NCBI GenBank assembly: GCA_036426205.1 | Contig: CM071570.1 | Location: 77,638,547-77,702,546 of the forward strand | Source of the DNA: Ascaphus truei | Taxonomy: Eukaryota; Chordata; Amphibia; Anura; Ascaphidae | Length of the DNA: 64,000 nucleotides | Direction: 5' to 3' | Part shown: positions 43,640-55,868 of the stretch, piece after piece | Position numbering within the stretch: position 1 is the stretch's first letter | How the letters are laid out: every line of letters starts with the position of its first letter | The notes under the pieces: model-generated | Databases searched by the model: none | Told to the model about the DNA's origin: nothing | The model's input: only the letters and a program-made list of their open reading frames with translations | Made by a program: the position numbers and the translations under genes

Positions 43640-44727
43640 TATGTCACATGAAAGTAGTACTGAACATTTAATTACACGCAGAACTGGAAAGTGCTTGAAA
43701 TGTGTTTAAAGAAAGGAAAAACAATTGATCAGACACAACGATGTATTTTTGAAGCTGATAGAAGGTAATGATGCGATGTTGAAGCGCATTATTGCAAATG
43801 TACAGTCAGAAAGGAGTCTTGAATGCTGTGGGTCTTCTGGCAAAATAAATGTATACATGCCACATAATAGAAACTTTCTGAAAGAAGTTGAATTACTTGT
43901 TAAGCTTGATCCATTAATGAAACAACATGCAGAACAGGTCCGGGGAGGTATATACCACACTCACTACTTAGGAAAAGACATTCAGAATGTACAAATTGAA
44001 AGTCAGTCAAAAAATGCTTCAGAAGATTGTGTCCCAAGGGAAAAAGTCAAAGTGACATTATTTTGGACAGTACCCCAGATATCAGTCATCAAGAGCAGAT
44101 GTTTGTCATAAGTAGATCAGTTGAAGTTGGAGAGACAAAAATTAAAGAACATTGTAATGGGTTTCCGACAGTTAATGAAACAACTGGTCTCCATTTATCA
44201 AAACGTAATAATAAAATAGCTTGTAGGGCTCAATATCCCATTTGATAAATGCAGACGACAATCATATGACAACACGCAAGAGAAAAGTGTACAAGCCCTA
44301 CTGCTGCAGAAAACTCCAAGGGCTATATATAGATGTAGGCGTTACTGCACCCCCTTGCACGCGCCATCCCCACCCTTTTCTTGCACACGGCTAATTTATT
44401 TAGAATGGCGGCTGCTCCTGCTGGTGCGTTGTGCTTTCCACCGGCAGCAAAGCACCTGCGAAAGCAATTAAGGCTGCTATATCTGTATGTTCCTTGTGGA
44501 TCTCACACCTTAAATTTAATTGTTGCTGATGTTGCAAAGTCATCATGGAATGCTGCTAACTATTTTGGATACCTTCACAAACAGTACAATTTTTTTTTTT
44601 GTTCTGCCACACAAAGATGGGCTATTTTACATTGTCACACCAGCGTTACCTTAAAGCAGGCCTGCACAACTCGTAAAGCGAAAAGGGCCGAACTGCTCCA
44701 AGGAAAAAAAAATTGGGCCGCACGGGT

Positions 44728-44829
<102 letters not shown>

Positions 44830-45059
44830 TTCTCCAGGCACTCTCATCATCATCTCTATATCCCAGAACCCCTCACTATCAACCTTTGCGATACTCCCCA
44901 TCTATCTCTCATAAGATCACACATAATACTCCCTCTCCACATCAAACACACAATACCCCTCAGCACACCACACACATCCACACCCCTGCACCTCACATCC
45001 TTTCTCCCCACCATGACCCTCACATTCATTCTCCCCCGCACACTCCAATGACCCCCTAT

Positions 45060-45370
45060 CACACCCCAGCACTCCAATCACCCCCCCCACCTCCAACTCA
45101 CCCCCCCCCTACACCTCCAGTGACCCCCCCTGCACCTCCAGTGACCCCCCGCACCTCCAATGACCCCCCTGACCTCCAATCACCCCCTATCACCCCCTGC
45201 AGCTCCAATCACCCCCCCTGCAGCTCCAATCACCCCCCTGCACCTCCAATCACCCACCCCTGTACCTCACATCACCCCTCCTGCACCTCACCCCTCCTGC
45301 ACCTCACCTCCCCTGCACCTCACCTCCCCTGCACCTCACCTCACCTCTCCTCAATGCACCTCACATCACC
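45060..45370. repeat. C-rich minisatellite
   Basis: Imperfect CACCTCCAATCACCCCCC and CCTGCACCTCAC units in tandem within the nested hAT element. Confidence 0.85.
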
Positions 45371-46779
45371 CCCTTGCACATATCCACATTGGGATCAGGG
45401 GGGGGGGAGCGGCCGCAGAAGAGCTCAGCTGGCTGTGACTTCCCCCTCCATCCCACGTTGCGAGAGGGAGGGGGGGAGTTGGCAGGGAGGGGGAGCGGGC
45501 TCTGCGCATGCGCACCGGGACCGCGGGAAATCGCCGCCATTTTTTATAAGTTTTTTTTTTTTTAAATCTCATCGCGGGCCACACAGAGAGGCCAGGCGGG
45601 CCGCATGTTGTGCAGGCCTGCCTTAAAGTGTTGTAGTGAAACAAGATGGGAACGCCGAATTACAAGTATTAGAAGCTGTACGGTTTCCAGCTCTCGAGGT
45701 CAGGTAGGCTTTACTAGAGGGAAGAGAACAATGTGCTGATGCTGCAGCAAGAATTGAAGCTCAAATGTTATCTGAAGAAATGGAATCTGACCAGTTTCTC
45801 ATTTTGTTTTGTTGTGTGGCATGCTATTTTAAATAACATCAACCACATTAGCAAGCTTTTTCAGTCATCATCAATACAACTTGATGTGACTACTGATTTG
45901 CAACAGAGCACCAAAGCATTTAACAAATTATAGGACAAATGGCTTTGCTACTGCACAAATCACAGCCAGGGAAACTTGTGAAACAATGAATAGACCCACA
46001 AAGCTAAAAAGAAAATCATAGGAGCACTCAAAATAATTTTTCATGTGAAGCAGCTAATGACCCAATTGAAGATGTTCTGAAGCAATTAGAGATTGATTTT
46101 TTTTTTAAAAACTGGCTGTATGTTCTGCCATTACATCTACTGAGGATATATTTCAAGCTCTGGGGGATATAAAAGAAACACTTGGAATAAGCTGGGACTT
46201 CAAACAAACAGCTGAAATGTCTCAAGAATTGTTACTGAGGCATTGCATGAAATTGCAAAAGAATTTGATCTCCGAAAATGAATCTGATCTGAATGCAAAG
46301 GGAGCCTCTCAAGAAATAGAAAACATACATTGTTTGCCGTCTACAAAATGACAGCCCTTGAAGCTCTCTTATTTCTTCATGGAAATGCAATGAAAGAAAT
46401 ATATCCCGACCTCTGGATTGCTTTAAGAATAGCTGTAATACTTCCAGTAACCGTGGCAGAGAGGAGCTTTTCAAAGTTAAACCAGATAAAAAAAAACATT
46501 CTTACCCTCAGCACAAAGATTGTTTGCCATGATGTTGGACTAAATGTATCATATGATGATATCATTGATACATTTTCAGCAAAATATGCAGGAGAAAACA
46601 GGCTTTGTAACGAATACTGAGCTCGCGAGTGCTGATCTGTGTGACTGAAATTGCCATTGTTTTTCAAGTGTATGTTGTGTGTTAAGTGTGGAGTTAGCAC
46701 AAAGAGTTGAAACAATGTATAATATATTGAAGTACAGTGAGTTGTTAGCACTTTGTACTCCATAGTGCAACAATGTGCA

Positions 46780-47000
46780 GGATTGAGAATGCAACTCTAT
46801 GCACATCTTGCCACATGTAGGTGCACTTGCAGCAGCTGTTCTAGGGAGCATACCGCTCTGATAAGTGTGAGCAGGTGGTCTCTTTGGAGTGTCAGATTGC
46901 TGATCTGAAGAGGCATCATTGAGGGACATTGATAATCTTGAAAGGAGTTTAGTGCTCACTGAGCAGGCCCTGGCTGGGATTATACAAAAATATATGGTTC
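46780..47000 (+). pseudogene. possible CR1 ORF1 N-terminal fragment
   Basis: Frames include CTSCHM, then YRSDKCEQVVSLECQIADLK, which resembles the Cys-rich start and coiled segment of CR1 ORF1. It is short and broken by stops, so the call is tentative. Confidence 0.35.
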
Positions 47001-47149
47001 TCTGACCAGGTGGTCAGAGTTATATCTTAGGCAGCCGCCTATATTCTATTTATCTTGAATATTAGGTCACCATCACTTATATTCACCCCTGTGGGTGGAT
47101 TTATATTATTTATTATATTTAGCGTTACCTATTAGTTTTCTAGTTTCCA

Positions 47150-47450
47150 GTTCCCTGCTTCAGCACAGCTTGCCTAGAAGCTTTGTAGTTACAAGCCTAT
47201 TGGGGGTAAATTTCAGGAGGTGAAGTCCCTACATCTAGGAAGGATTCGTTTTGTATCCCAGTCCCAAAGTAACTGTGTCTTCTGTATTTTGTGTAATATT
47301 GTGTGTTTGCCTATTTAAGTGAATAAATTACAATTTATTTCATCACTCGTTTTGCTCAATGAAATGATCCTGGTAAAAGGGTGTATTTTGCCTGGTCTCC
47401 AGTGACATTATAGAACTTGTTTAACCCCAGTTAACAGAGATCTCTAAAAA
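47150..47450 (+). repeat. LTR-like repeat (R-U5 part), copy 1
   Basis: GTGAATAAATTACAATTTATTTC, GTTTTGCTCAATG and GCCTGGTCTCCAGTGACA match, in inverse orientation, 60,300-60,450. AATAAA lies in the shared block and fits a poly(A) signal of an LTR. The family is not identified. Confidence 0.6.
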
Positions 47451-47484
47451 GTAACCACGACTGTATTATCAGATCGATTTATTT

Positions 47485-48380
47485 ATTTATTTATTTATAA
47501 AATATTTTACCAGGAAGTAATACATTGAGAGATACCTCTCGTTTTCAAGTATGTCCTGGGCACAGAGTAAAACAAATAATACATGGTTACAGGTACAGTT
47601 ACATAAATGAACAGGGTATACATTATATACAAGACATTGCGTGCACAGTTAAAGAAAATATATATTATGAGCGTATGAAACAGTTACAGACCAGATTAAA
47701 GTGTGAGACAGCCTTAGATTTGAAAGAACTTAAGCTGGTGGTGGATATGAGAGTCTCTGGTAGGTTGTTCCAGTTTTGGGGTGCACGGTAGGAGAAGGAG
47801 GAACGTCCGGATACTTTGTTGAGCCTTGGGACCATGAACAGTCTTTTGGAGTCAGATCTCAGGTGATAGGTGCTGCATGTGGTAAGGGTGAGGAGCTTGT
47901 TCAGGTAGCTGGGTAGCTTGCCCAGAAAGTATTTGAGGGTGAGACAGGAAAGGTGAACTTTGCGCCTAGACTCTAGTGATGACCAATCTAGTTCTTTGAG
48001 CATTGCGCAATGATGTGTGTTGTAGTTGCATTGGAGAACAAAACGACAAATTGAATTGTAGAGGGTGTCAAGTTTGCTAAGGTGGGTTTGAGGAGCCGAG
48101 CCATATACTATGTCTCCATAGTCAACAATTGGCATTAGCATCTGCTGTGCAATACGCTTTCTGACCAGGAGACTTAGGGAGGATTTGTCTCTGTAAAGTA
48201 CCCCTAGTTTGGCATAGGTCTTGGTTGTCAGGGTATCAATGTGCATCCCGAATGTTAAGTGGGAGTCAAACCATAAGCCCAGGTATTTAAAACTAGTGAT
48301 AGGTGTTAGGGTGGTGTTACCGTTGGTTCTAATAAGGAGCTCAGTCACTGGAAGCTTTACAAATTTAGTCTCTGTAGTTG
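47485..48380 (-). pseudogene. L2/CR1-clade LINE, 5'-truncated (copy 2)
   Basis: The minus strand encodes about 235 residues of the same LINE C-terminal region as the 7.1-8.3 kb copy. It runs from TKFVKLPVTELLIRTNG through FKYLGLWFDSHLTFGMH and IVYGSAPQTHLSKLDTLY to HFNLVCNCFIRS. Its frame is open throughout. The upstream RT core is missing by 5' truncation. The 3' end runs into ATTTATTTATTTATAAAATATTTTACC. It is younger or better preserved than copy 1. Confidence 0.88.
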
Positions 48381-49249
48381 AATGAAGAGAGATTCGGGCA
48401 CAGCAAACTGGAAATGGAGGCTGGTTTATGCTGGTAAAAAGTTCTTTATTGAGGCCCGAATCTCTCTTCATTCAACTATTCATTCAACTTTCTGGCTATC
48501 TTATTCGGAGCATGCTCAGGGACGGCATACTTCCATACTCTCAAATCTCGCGAGATTTGATTTGGTGCTTGTCTCACGGTTCCGGCGCTAGCAGGGAGTG
48601 ATCGCGGCGGTCCCGGGGGAGGGACGCAGGCTGCGGGAGACCAGTGATTGTCGGATCGCGGTTTGATGATGTCATAGCGCCACCACTTCCCGGGGAGTCA
48701 CCACGTTGGACTAGGTGGTCAGCAGCGCTGTCTGGAGCCTCCCAGGTGATTGTCTGCCTTCACACCGGATCGACGAGTACCATCCAGGACATCATATTTC
48801 AGCTAAGTGTCTTACCCCCACCCCCATCCCCTCCCTCCGTTTCTTCACTTATACCTGTCTAACGGCCTCCGGTATACACCGTGTAATGGGCATGACACAC
48901 TAGCTATCCTTGGTGCCACTGCCAGACACGGAGAGGTTCAACAGGTTATATTTTCGAGGGGGAGACATACACTGGATTGTGGGTTATTTCACAGATGGAC
49001 TATTATTCACCGTGGCCCTGTACACCTTTATTATCCATTTTGCCGTCCCGTTATGTTATCCTGGTCCTTTAATACCACATCCGCTGTTTTTGCATTGGAG
49101 CACACAGAGGGCAGCTCCTCTACCCATTCTATTTGACTATTTAGCCCCTGGGAGCTTTCAATCAGAGCATTAAGAGGAAACAATTGCTTAGTGTTCACTT
49201 CAATTAAGCCAGTCACCAATTGACATTTTTGTCTCTGCCAGGGAAACTT
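48381..49249. other. non-coding; hairpin then GC-rich Penelope-type flank
   Basis: GTTGAATGAAGAGAGATTCGG near 48,378 pairs with CCGAATCTCTCTTCATTCAAC near 48,455. From 48,560 to 48,860 the DNA is GC-rich. No gene is supported; the stretch may be Penelope 5' sequence. Confidence 0.4.
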
Positions 49250-50465
49250 TAGTTTGTGTAACGTGTAGCTCACCACAAACTAAGCGCGACAGCGGTGCTG
49301 AGGCAGGGATTTGATATACGCTGACCCACAGCCACGCGGGCGCGCCTAGAGTGTAGGGTAGTCGTTCAGGCCAGGTCAGGATTATAGATATTAGAGTAGA
49401 TTTTAACTTCAGCTGAGAGGTGAAGGCATATTTATTGCCACCACTTAACAACTAGAAGCTCATTTAGTAGTGCACTCCTAGGCTTTTAAAACTTAACGTT
49501 TAATTGGTAAATGGAATAAAATAAGTTCTTAACATAAAGTGATAATGATAACTACATACAATGTACATTGGCGGGAGGGAATGAGGAGATGATAGATGGC
49601 CAGAGTATATAGTATGGTATGCTAGTGCCTAATAGTACAAAGCAAAAGCAGTAATACCTAATAGGCCTTGATTGGGGAGTGGGTTACTCAGCTGAAAGAG
49701 CTCAAAGGTGCTTGCCCTGTGTATGTGTATTGTGTGTCATGTGGCATAGCGTACCGAGCACCCAACCTGTATTGATAAATAGCCCAGATCAGTGTGCAGC
49801 TACTAAATATAATATTTAAGCTAATAGATATAATCACTGTATGGTCAACTCAATAACAGGTTGGTGGTACGTGGATTGATTCTGCGCCCAATGACATTTA
49901 ACAATCACTCTACACAGATAGTATATCCGGCAAGCTATTAATAATAAAAAAACCAGGGTAAGCTGATACTAAAAACTCTGCTAGATATTAAAGCAGTAAC
50001 CAAATTATTACTGTGGTTATTGAACAAGCCGTCAATTAATAATCAATACTGTGAGTAATTGTCCTCAGCAAAATCCCTGCACACATAACCTTCTACCAAT
50101 TCATAGAACCATTAATACATGAATAGGTGTCAGTGTGCAACAGATGCTGGCAGTCTAGCAGTAGTGAGGTTAAATATGCATTGAATCGCAACAGTTGGCA
50201 ATTAGATCCCTGCTAGCTGCAAGCCAGAATGACACAGTGTATCACAGTACAGAGACAGGCTGTAGCAAGAAACCACTGAGCGAGTAGAGCCAGTTAAACC
50301 TGGACGCGATCGCATTAAAAATGAGCTCCAGCAGAGAACACAGACACAAAGTAATGATACTACCCGTCTCTCTCAATTCCCTCGCGCTGACGTCACCACG
50401 CCAAAACGCCCTACGCGTTTACCTCCTTGACGGAGATTCTTCAGGGGCGAGTGATATTAGAGTAG
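49250..50465. repeat. Penelope-type LTR-like sequence
   Basis: Non-coding, AT-rich in the middle, and ending in CCCTACGCGTTTACC...TTCTTCAGGGGCGAG, the hammerhead-like core on the minus strand. The family call depends on that core. Confidence 0.4.
50407..50447 (-). other. hammerhead-like core
   Basis: The minus strand reads a CGCCC outer stem, CTGAAGA, an extra A, a CTCC...GGAG hairpin, GTAAACGCGT, A, and GGGCG closing the outer stem. GAAA has become TAAA. Confidence 0.45.
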
Positions 50466-50630
50466 TTGAGGTACTTGCCAGGTTCAGGAGTGGAGAGTTG
50501 CGGATCGTCAGTGTGCGTAGCCAGGTTCAGGATTGGAGAGTATCAGATGGTCGGGGTACATAGCCAGGTACAGGATAGGAGATAGTCAGATCGTTGGAGT
50601 ACTTCAGCCAAGGTCAGGACAGGAACTATA
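50466..50630. repeat. minisatellite, about 50 bp unit
   Basis: Three to four imperfect copies of GTA(C)...AGCCAGGTTCAGGATTGGAGAGT...CAGATGGTCG. Confidence 0.75.
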
Positions 50631-51159
50631 ATGAAGAAGTGCCTGGGCGCTACCTCAGATGGAAGGGGTGGGGAAAACCAAACTTGTAAAAAATGTATAG
50701 AACCTTGTTATGGTGTTTCGGGTCCCCTCTTGTCTTCTTAATGTCCTCCTATGACTCAGACCCCCACAGGATGTATGTGCGTGAGTGAAAGTATTAAAGT
50801 TCTCCCTCAGAGAACGCACGTTTTGGTCAGTAGCCAGTATCACGTGAGTTTATCAATATTATTCTGATCAGGTATTGTTATTGTTGTTTTATATTATTGC
50901 CATAAAGTCAGGTCAGGTTATCCCGTGTCCCGCTAAACGGCAGGGCCAAGTCAGGGTCCGGAAGGTACAATAGTTATAAGGTGGAAAGTCTCCTCACTTG
51001 GGAAGAGAACTATTATTAAGGGACAGCCGGGGGCTGTCACACTTGTGACTATTTTTGTTAATATCACAGGTCCTTAACTCTATATTCTACTTATATTATA
51101 CTAAGTGGTGGGCACCTTATTGTTACACGATCAACTAACGTTGATCGGGGTAATAAAGG
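50631..51159. other. non-coding, probable leader of the ERV fragment
   Basis: No gene seen. A CCCGTGTCC...GGCTGTCACAC stretch precedes the gag-like start and may be retroviral LTR or leader; no LTR pair was found. Confidence 0.35.
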
Positions 51160-51440
51160 AGAATTATGGGAAACCTACATTCTCGTTCGCCGTCGAAGGG
51201 TACGCCCCTTGAAATTATGTGTAAATTTTATGGTATTAACAATTTTCGAAAGTATAATAAGCTGTGGATTAAACGTGCAGTTAGAGATATTGACAATTGC
51301 TACTTACTGCTGGCCACAAGATGGCACTTTTATTTTAAATATTCTATATTCTTTGCGACAAACTTTATTGAAGGACCCTAGTGCAGTCAGCAAAGATGAA
51401 TGGTGTACATTTGTACAATGGGAAACACACGCTACACAAA
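51160..51440 (+). pseudogene. endogenous retrovirus gag (matrix) fragment
   Basis: The frame opens with MGN, the N-myristoylation start of a retroviral gag, followed by a GTPLE segment like the beginning of matrix domains of gamma/epsilon-type retroviruses. The match continues after a change of frame near 51,290, with a WP-D-GTF segment and a W--F--WE segment typical of matrix. The fragment is short, frameshifted and without protease, polymerase or envelope, so it is a defective remnant. Beyond about 51,440 homology is no longer seen. Confidence 0.6.
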
Positions 51441-51504
51441 CAGTACACGCATCACAATTAGTCACAACATCTTTATACCCTGTGAGGGTAAAAGAAACAG
51501 GTAC

Positions 51505-51546
51505 TTTCCTGTTATCCGGAGCCATTTCCTGTTATCCGGAGCCATA
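51505..51546. repeat. 21 bp tandem duplication
   Basis: TTTCCTGTTATCCGGAGCCAT is repeated twice in direct succession just after the ERV fragment. Confidence 0.95.
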
Positions 51547-51849
51547 TTCAAAACAACTTATTTAATTAAAAACTTAATTATTATTTCATTAAAAACAAAG
51601 TAACAACTTATTTATTATTGAAAACAAAGCATTTGTGGAGGCCAGAAACCTTTAATTGGTTTCAACAGGGACTCAAGGACGTCCCCGCCTCCCACGTGCT
51701 GCCTCCAAATGAATTCGGCTAAATATGACTCTAAATGATGACGTGCTGTTCCTCGGTGTTGTTTGTTGCGCCCCTGTGTATTAGGAGGAGGTGGGGAATA
51801 AACATTAAACAAAATATACATTACAATACATAATAAATATTAAGCCATT

Positions 51850-53060
51850 AAATACATTTATTGGTACAGAGCCGACCTAAGCCCTCCATGGGGGCCTAGA
51901 TACCCCCACTGCCAATCCAGGAACACCCTAAGAAAAATATATTACTTGCCCCATTCAGGATGAATCGGTCCTCGTCATCAGGGGCAGCCGCTGCAAAATC
52001 CAATAAAGGGCCAATGCCCAACCATTAGCCCCCCCCCAGCAATCCTTGCGCGATGGCCAAGAATAGCAACATAAAAATAATCCTTGCCCGATGGCACAAA
52101 AATAATCAAAAATCAAAATCAGTAAATATTGATCCAGACCCGATGGCCTTCTTCCAATTTGGATCCATGCTGGATGAAGGGCGATTGATCCTCAACTTAA
52201 CCCGAAGCAATGCATCCTTCACTGATAGAAGAGCTGTCTCTGGTGAGTATTTATTTTTATTATCTTGCACATGTTGACTCATCATCCACTTTCTGTCAAA
52301 TGAGAAGTGACAAGCTTTATATTAGGCCTGTGATGTCATATTTGACAATCATCTGTTACATCCACCAATCCTATTGGTGGATGTATTATGTGATCAGCCA
52401 TCAATTTGGTTGAGAATGACCTCTCAACAAACATTGACATCACATGGTACATCAAGCAACCATATTGGTTGATGTACCTTTTGATGCCTCCCCGTTTTTG
52501 GGTGCTGTGATGTCACCTTAAAGGGGGGGAATGTAATTCCTCCCCTTAAAAGGTGTATTTTTTTTTGTTAATGCCACATTTGGTTAATAGGGATCTTAGG
52601 CATTAGTCAAGAAGGGGGGTATGCTTGTTTTGGGGGGTGGGGTAGAGGGTGGTGGTGGGGCGGGTTAACTCCTTCATTACCATAGCAGTTAGTAAAACAT
52701 TTAATGGAAATGCTTTACTACCCACTAAGGTGGGCAAGGGGAAAATGTATTTATTTTTTATTTTTATGTATCTACCCCTTTGGTTTACCTTGGTAACCCC
52801 AGGCATCAAACAGGTTAATGTTATTTATATCATAGGCTTAGATAGATATTATAGAAGCCTAGGATAGAAATATGATTGAGATGTGGGGTCATTAAAGCAT
52901 TTATTAATGGCCATGTTAATTCACGTATCGCGCACCCAGTAAATTATTATTGTAATGTTGTTGAATACCAACTTAACATTGCGTTAGTAACGCTCTTATT
53001 TTTTTTTTTACCGGGTATGCGATATTAACTCCACTTACAGATTAACTCCACAAACAGCGT
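51850..53060. repeat. hairpin-rich repeat, related in style to 26.6-30.4 kb
   Basis: It contains perfect or near-perfect hairpins: ACATCCACCAATCC/TATTGGTGGATGT near 52,360; TACATCAAGCAACC/TTGGTTGATGTA near 52,450; and TTAACTCCTTCATTACC at 52,664. A direct repeat AATCCTTGC(G/C)CGATGGC occurs at 52,039 and 52,080. It ends near TGTATCCGGCCC. No gene is supported. Confidence 0.55.
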
Positions 53061-53369
53061 TTGATGTATCCGGCCCATAGATTCAGAACTATGAAGGAAA
53101 ACGGGGCCCCGTGCTCTTGGGGGGCCTGCTCTCCCACCCCCTCCCTGTTGACAGCCCATCTGTCTCTCTTCAGATAGGGACAGGCTTGGGTGTGTAGGAG
53201 GAGAGCAGAGGGTGCCGGCTGCGGAATGCAGAGCTGATCACAGAACAGCTGTAGCCAGTAGGAGGGAGGAGGAGAGTAGGGCTATCTGGTTGCTTAACCA
53301 CTTCTGGGCAGCAGGTGGCACTGCAGAGCACTCCATAGCTGCTCCTCTCAATATTTCTCCCGGTTCCGT

Positions 53370-53640
53370 GCGTCTGTTAAGTGTGTGTGTGTGTGATGGT
53401 GTGTGTCTCTGTGTGTGTCTGTGTTGGTAAGTGTGTGTGTCTGTGTTGGTAAGTGTGTATGTCTGTGTTGTTATTGTAATGCATATGTGTGCATATGTGT
53501 GCATATATGTGTTGTATATTTAGTGTTTTATATGTTGAATATAAATGTGTATTTGTATATGGTGTGTGTCTGTGTGTGTGTTACACTAATGTTGCATGTT
53601 TGGTATGTGTGTATGTAGTGTAGTGTTTGTGTGTATATAT
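53370..53640. repeat. (GT)n-rich repeat
   Basis: GTGTGTCTGTGTTGGTAA and TGTGCATATG units in tandem. Confidence 0.9.
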
Positions 53641-54008
53641 GAATGGGGGGGAGGAGAGAGGATGGGGAGGGAGGAGAGAGAGGATGGGGAGGGAGGAGAG
53701 AGAGGATGGGGGGAGGAAGAGGGAAAGAAGATGCAGAAGGGAGGAGAGAGGATGTGGGGAAGAGAGGGGAGAGAGGATGGGGGGGAGGAAGAGAGAAAGA
53801 AGATGCAGAAGGAAAGAGAGAGAGGATGGGGGGAAGGAAGAGAGAAAGAAGATGCAGAAGGGAGGAGAGAGGATGTGGGGGAGAGAGGATGGGGGAAGGG
53901 AGGGGAGAGAGGATGGGGAAAAGGGAGTGAGGATGGGGGGAGGGAGGATGGGCAGAGGGAGTGAGAGAGGGGGGAGAAGGATGAAAGCAAAAAAAAAAAG
54001 GGGGGTGG
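53641..54008. repeat. purine-only minisatellite
   Basis: About 360 bp nearly all A or G on the plus strand, with GAGGAGAGAGGATGGGG and AAGAGAGAAAGAAGATGCAGAAGG units. Only the T of GATG and C of TGCAG break the purine run. ORFs over it are repeat by-products. Confidence 0.93.
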
Positions 54009-54024
54009 GTGTCGCATCTGTCCT

Positions 54025-54651
54025 TGTCACGCTGTGCAGCCCGCAGCCCAGACCAGTCCCCTGTACTGAGGTGGGATGTAGAGTATACGCACCGACAGCA
54101 GAGGGGGCATGTCCGGGATGTGGCGTAGTAGCGTGGCCAGGCCTGGATGTAGATAAAGAATGGTCAAGTATTTGCCGAGTCCGAGGATCTAGAAAGTTCT
54201 GTAGTCAAAATCCGTAGCAGAGTCCGAGGGTCTTAGAGTAGTCAGTAGGAAAGCCGGGGTATTCAGACGAGCCGGGTCAATAGCTGTAGGGAATAAACAC
54301 AAGAGAGCACGACACAGGTTCCAGGCAACACAGGTAGTAAGGAGCTATGCAGAGCAAGGAAGTGAAGGCAAAGCAGGATATTTAAAGCGACAGTGACCAA
54401 TCCGGACGAGGGGCATGGCGGGGGCGTGTCGAGGAGCTGCTCGTGAGTGGCTGAGAGACCAGGAAGTAGTGGAGCACAGCTGAGAGTCTAACACCAGTGC
54501 CAGAATCCAAGATGGCGGCGGCAGAGTTCAAAGTATGGACTGGGCGGTGGCATGGGTAGCGACGGGGGGCCCAGGGGCAACAGCCGCTGCAGTACTGGTA
54601 GTGGGTAAGGAGGGGTCATGCCGCAAGGGACATGCCCCCTGATTCCTTACA
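54025..54651 (-). repeat. Gypsy 3' LTR (627 bp)
   Basis: On the minus strand it starts TGTAAGGAATCAGGGG and ends GCGTGACA. The purine tract CCTTAAGGGGGGGGTAC lies directly before it (54,652-54,668). Confidence 0.9.
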
Positions 54652-54662
54652 GTACCCCCCCC

Positions 54663-55859
54663 TTAAGGATCGACCTCAGGACGATCCATCCAAGGCTTCT
54701 GTGGAAACTTCTTGTGGAAGCGATTGAGTAGAGCTGGAGCATGAATGTCTTCCCTTAATATCCAGGAACGCTCTTCTGGACCATAGCCCTTCCAATTTAC
54801 AAGGAATTGTACTTTTCCCCTGGATATACGGGAATCCACAATGGACTGTACCTCTAATTCAGAGTGTCCTTGGACCGTAACAGGATTGGGTCTACGGGCT
54901 TTTGTAGGGAAGCGATTGCTCTGAACGAAAGGCTTGAGCAGGGATACATGGAACGCATTGGGAATGTTCATGGATGAAGGCAACTGTAAGCGGAACGTGA
55001 CAGGATTGATTTGTTCCTGAATCAAGAAAGGCCCCAAAAACCTAGGCGCCAATTTCGAGGTAGGAGTCTTCAGTCTTATATTCTTTGTTGAAAGCCAGAC
55101 TCGGTCCCCTGGCTTGTAATTGGGAGCCTGTTGACGACGACGATCTGCTTGAGATTTGAACCTCTGAGCTGCCCTAAAGAGTGCGGATTGGATCTTGATC
55201 CAAGAGTTCTGTAGCGTGGTTACCCGTTCATAGGCTGCTGGCACTCCTGACGGAGTGTTGGAGATTGGATGCCGACTTGGATGAAAGCCGTAATTCATGA
55301 AAAACGGAGATTCTTGCGTAGATTCATTACGGAGAGAATTGGAAGCAAATTCCGCCCATGGTAACAGATCAACCCAATTATCTTGGGTATCAGAAATAAA
55401 GCATCGTAGATACTGTTCAAGGCTTTGATTAAGTCTCTCAGTTTGCCTATTAGTTTGGGGATGATAGCCTGAAGAGAAGGATAAGGCCATACCAAGCCTC
55501 TTGGAGAAAGCACGCCAAAACCTTGATATGAATTGCGATCCTCGGTCAGAAACTATGGACGTAGGGATCCCGTGGATACGAAAAACTTCTTTGGTAAAAA
55601 TATCTGCCAGGGTGGGAGAGGAGGGAAGACCCTTGAGGGGAACAAAATGGGCCTGTTTCGAAAATCGGTCTACTATGACCAAAATGGTAGTCATACCTCT
55701 GGAGGGCAGAAGATCTACAATAAAAAACATTGAAATATGGGACCATGGACGCTCAGGTACTGGAAGAGGCATGAGTAACCCGGAAGGCTTTTTATGAAGA
55801 GTCTTGTTCTGTGCACAAACTGGACAAGCGCGTGTAAATTCGTCCATGAGTTTTGTCAT
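54663..55859 (-). CDS. Gypsy integrase with chromodomain
   Basis: This frame is the C-terminal part of pol. It starts just after a premature stop and carries the second half of the HHCC zinc motif (CPVCAQNK). The catalytic DDE residues follow at about D49 (FIVDLLPSRG), D105 (VSDRGSQF) and E141 (RQTERLNQ), with the usual 35-residue D-E spacing. Next is the GPY-like region (APRFLGPFLI). A chromodomain comes at about 335-385 (VQFLVNWKGYGPEERSWI), which marks the chromovirus branch and would direct insertion to modified chromatin. The stop is at 54,663. The frame itself is intact. Confidence 0.95.
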   Translation of the reverse strand: MTKLMDEFTRACPVCAQNKTLHKKPSGLLMPLPVPERPWSHISMFFIVDLLPSRGMTTILVIVDRFSKQAHFVPLKGLPSSPTLADIFTKEVFRIHGIPTSIVSDRGSQFISRFWRAFSKRLGMALSFSSGYHPQTNRQTERLNQSLEQYLRCFISDTQDNWVDLLPWAEFASNSLRNESTQESPFFMNYGFHPSRHPISNTPSGVPAAYERVTTLQNSWIKIQSALFRAAQRFKSQADRRRQQAPNYKPGDRVWLSTKNIRLKTPTSKLAPRFLGPFLIQEQINPVTFRLQLPSSMNIPNAFHVSLLKPFVQSNRFPTKARRPNPVTVQGHSELEVQSIVDSRISRGKVQFLVNWKGYGPEERSWILREDIHAPALLNRFHKKFPQKPWMDRPEVDP

Positions 55860-55868
55860 ATTAGGCCA

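Noticed and set aside
53581..54217. Pro/Ser-rich and Glu/Arg/Gly-rich frames up to 196 residues
   Set aside because: They follow from the purine-only minisatellite, which lacks stops in several frames.
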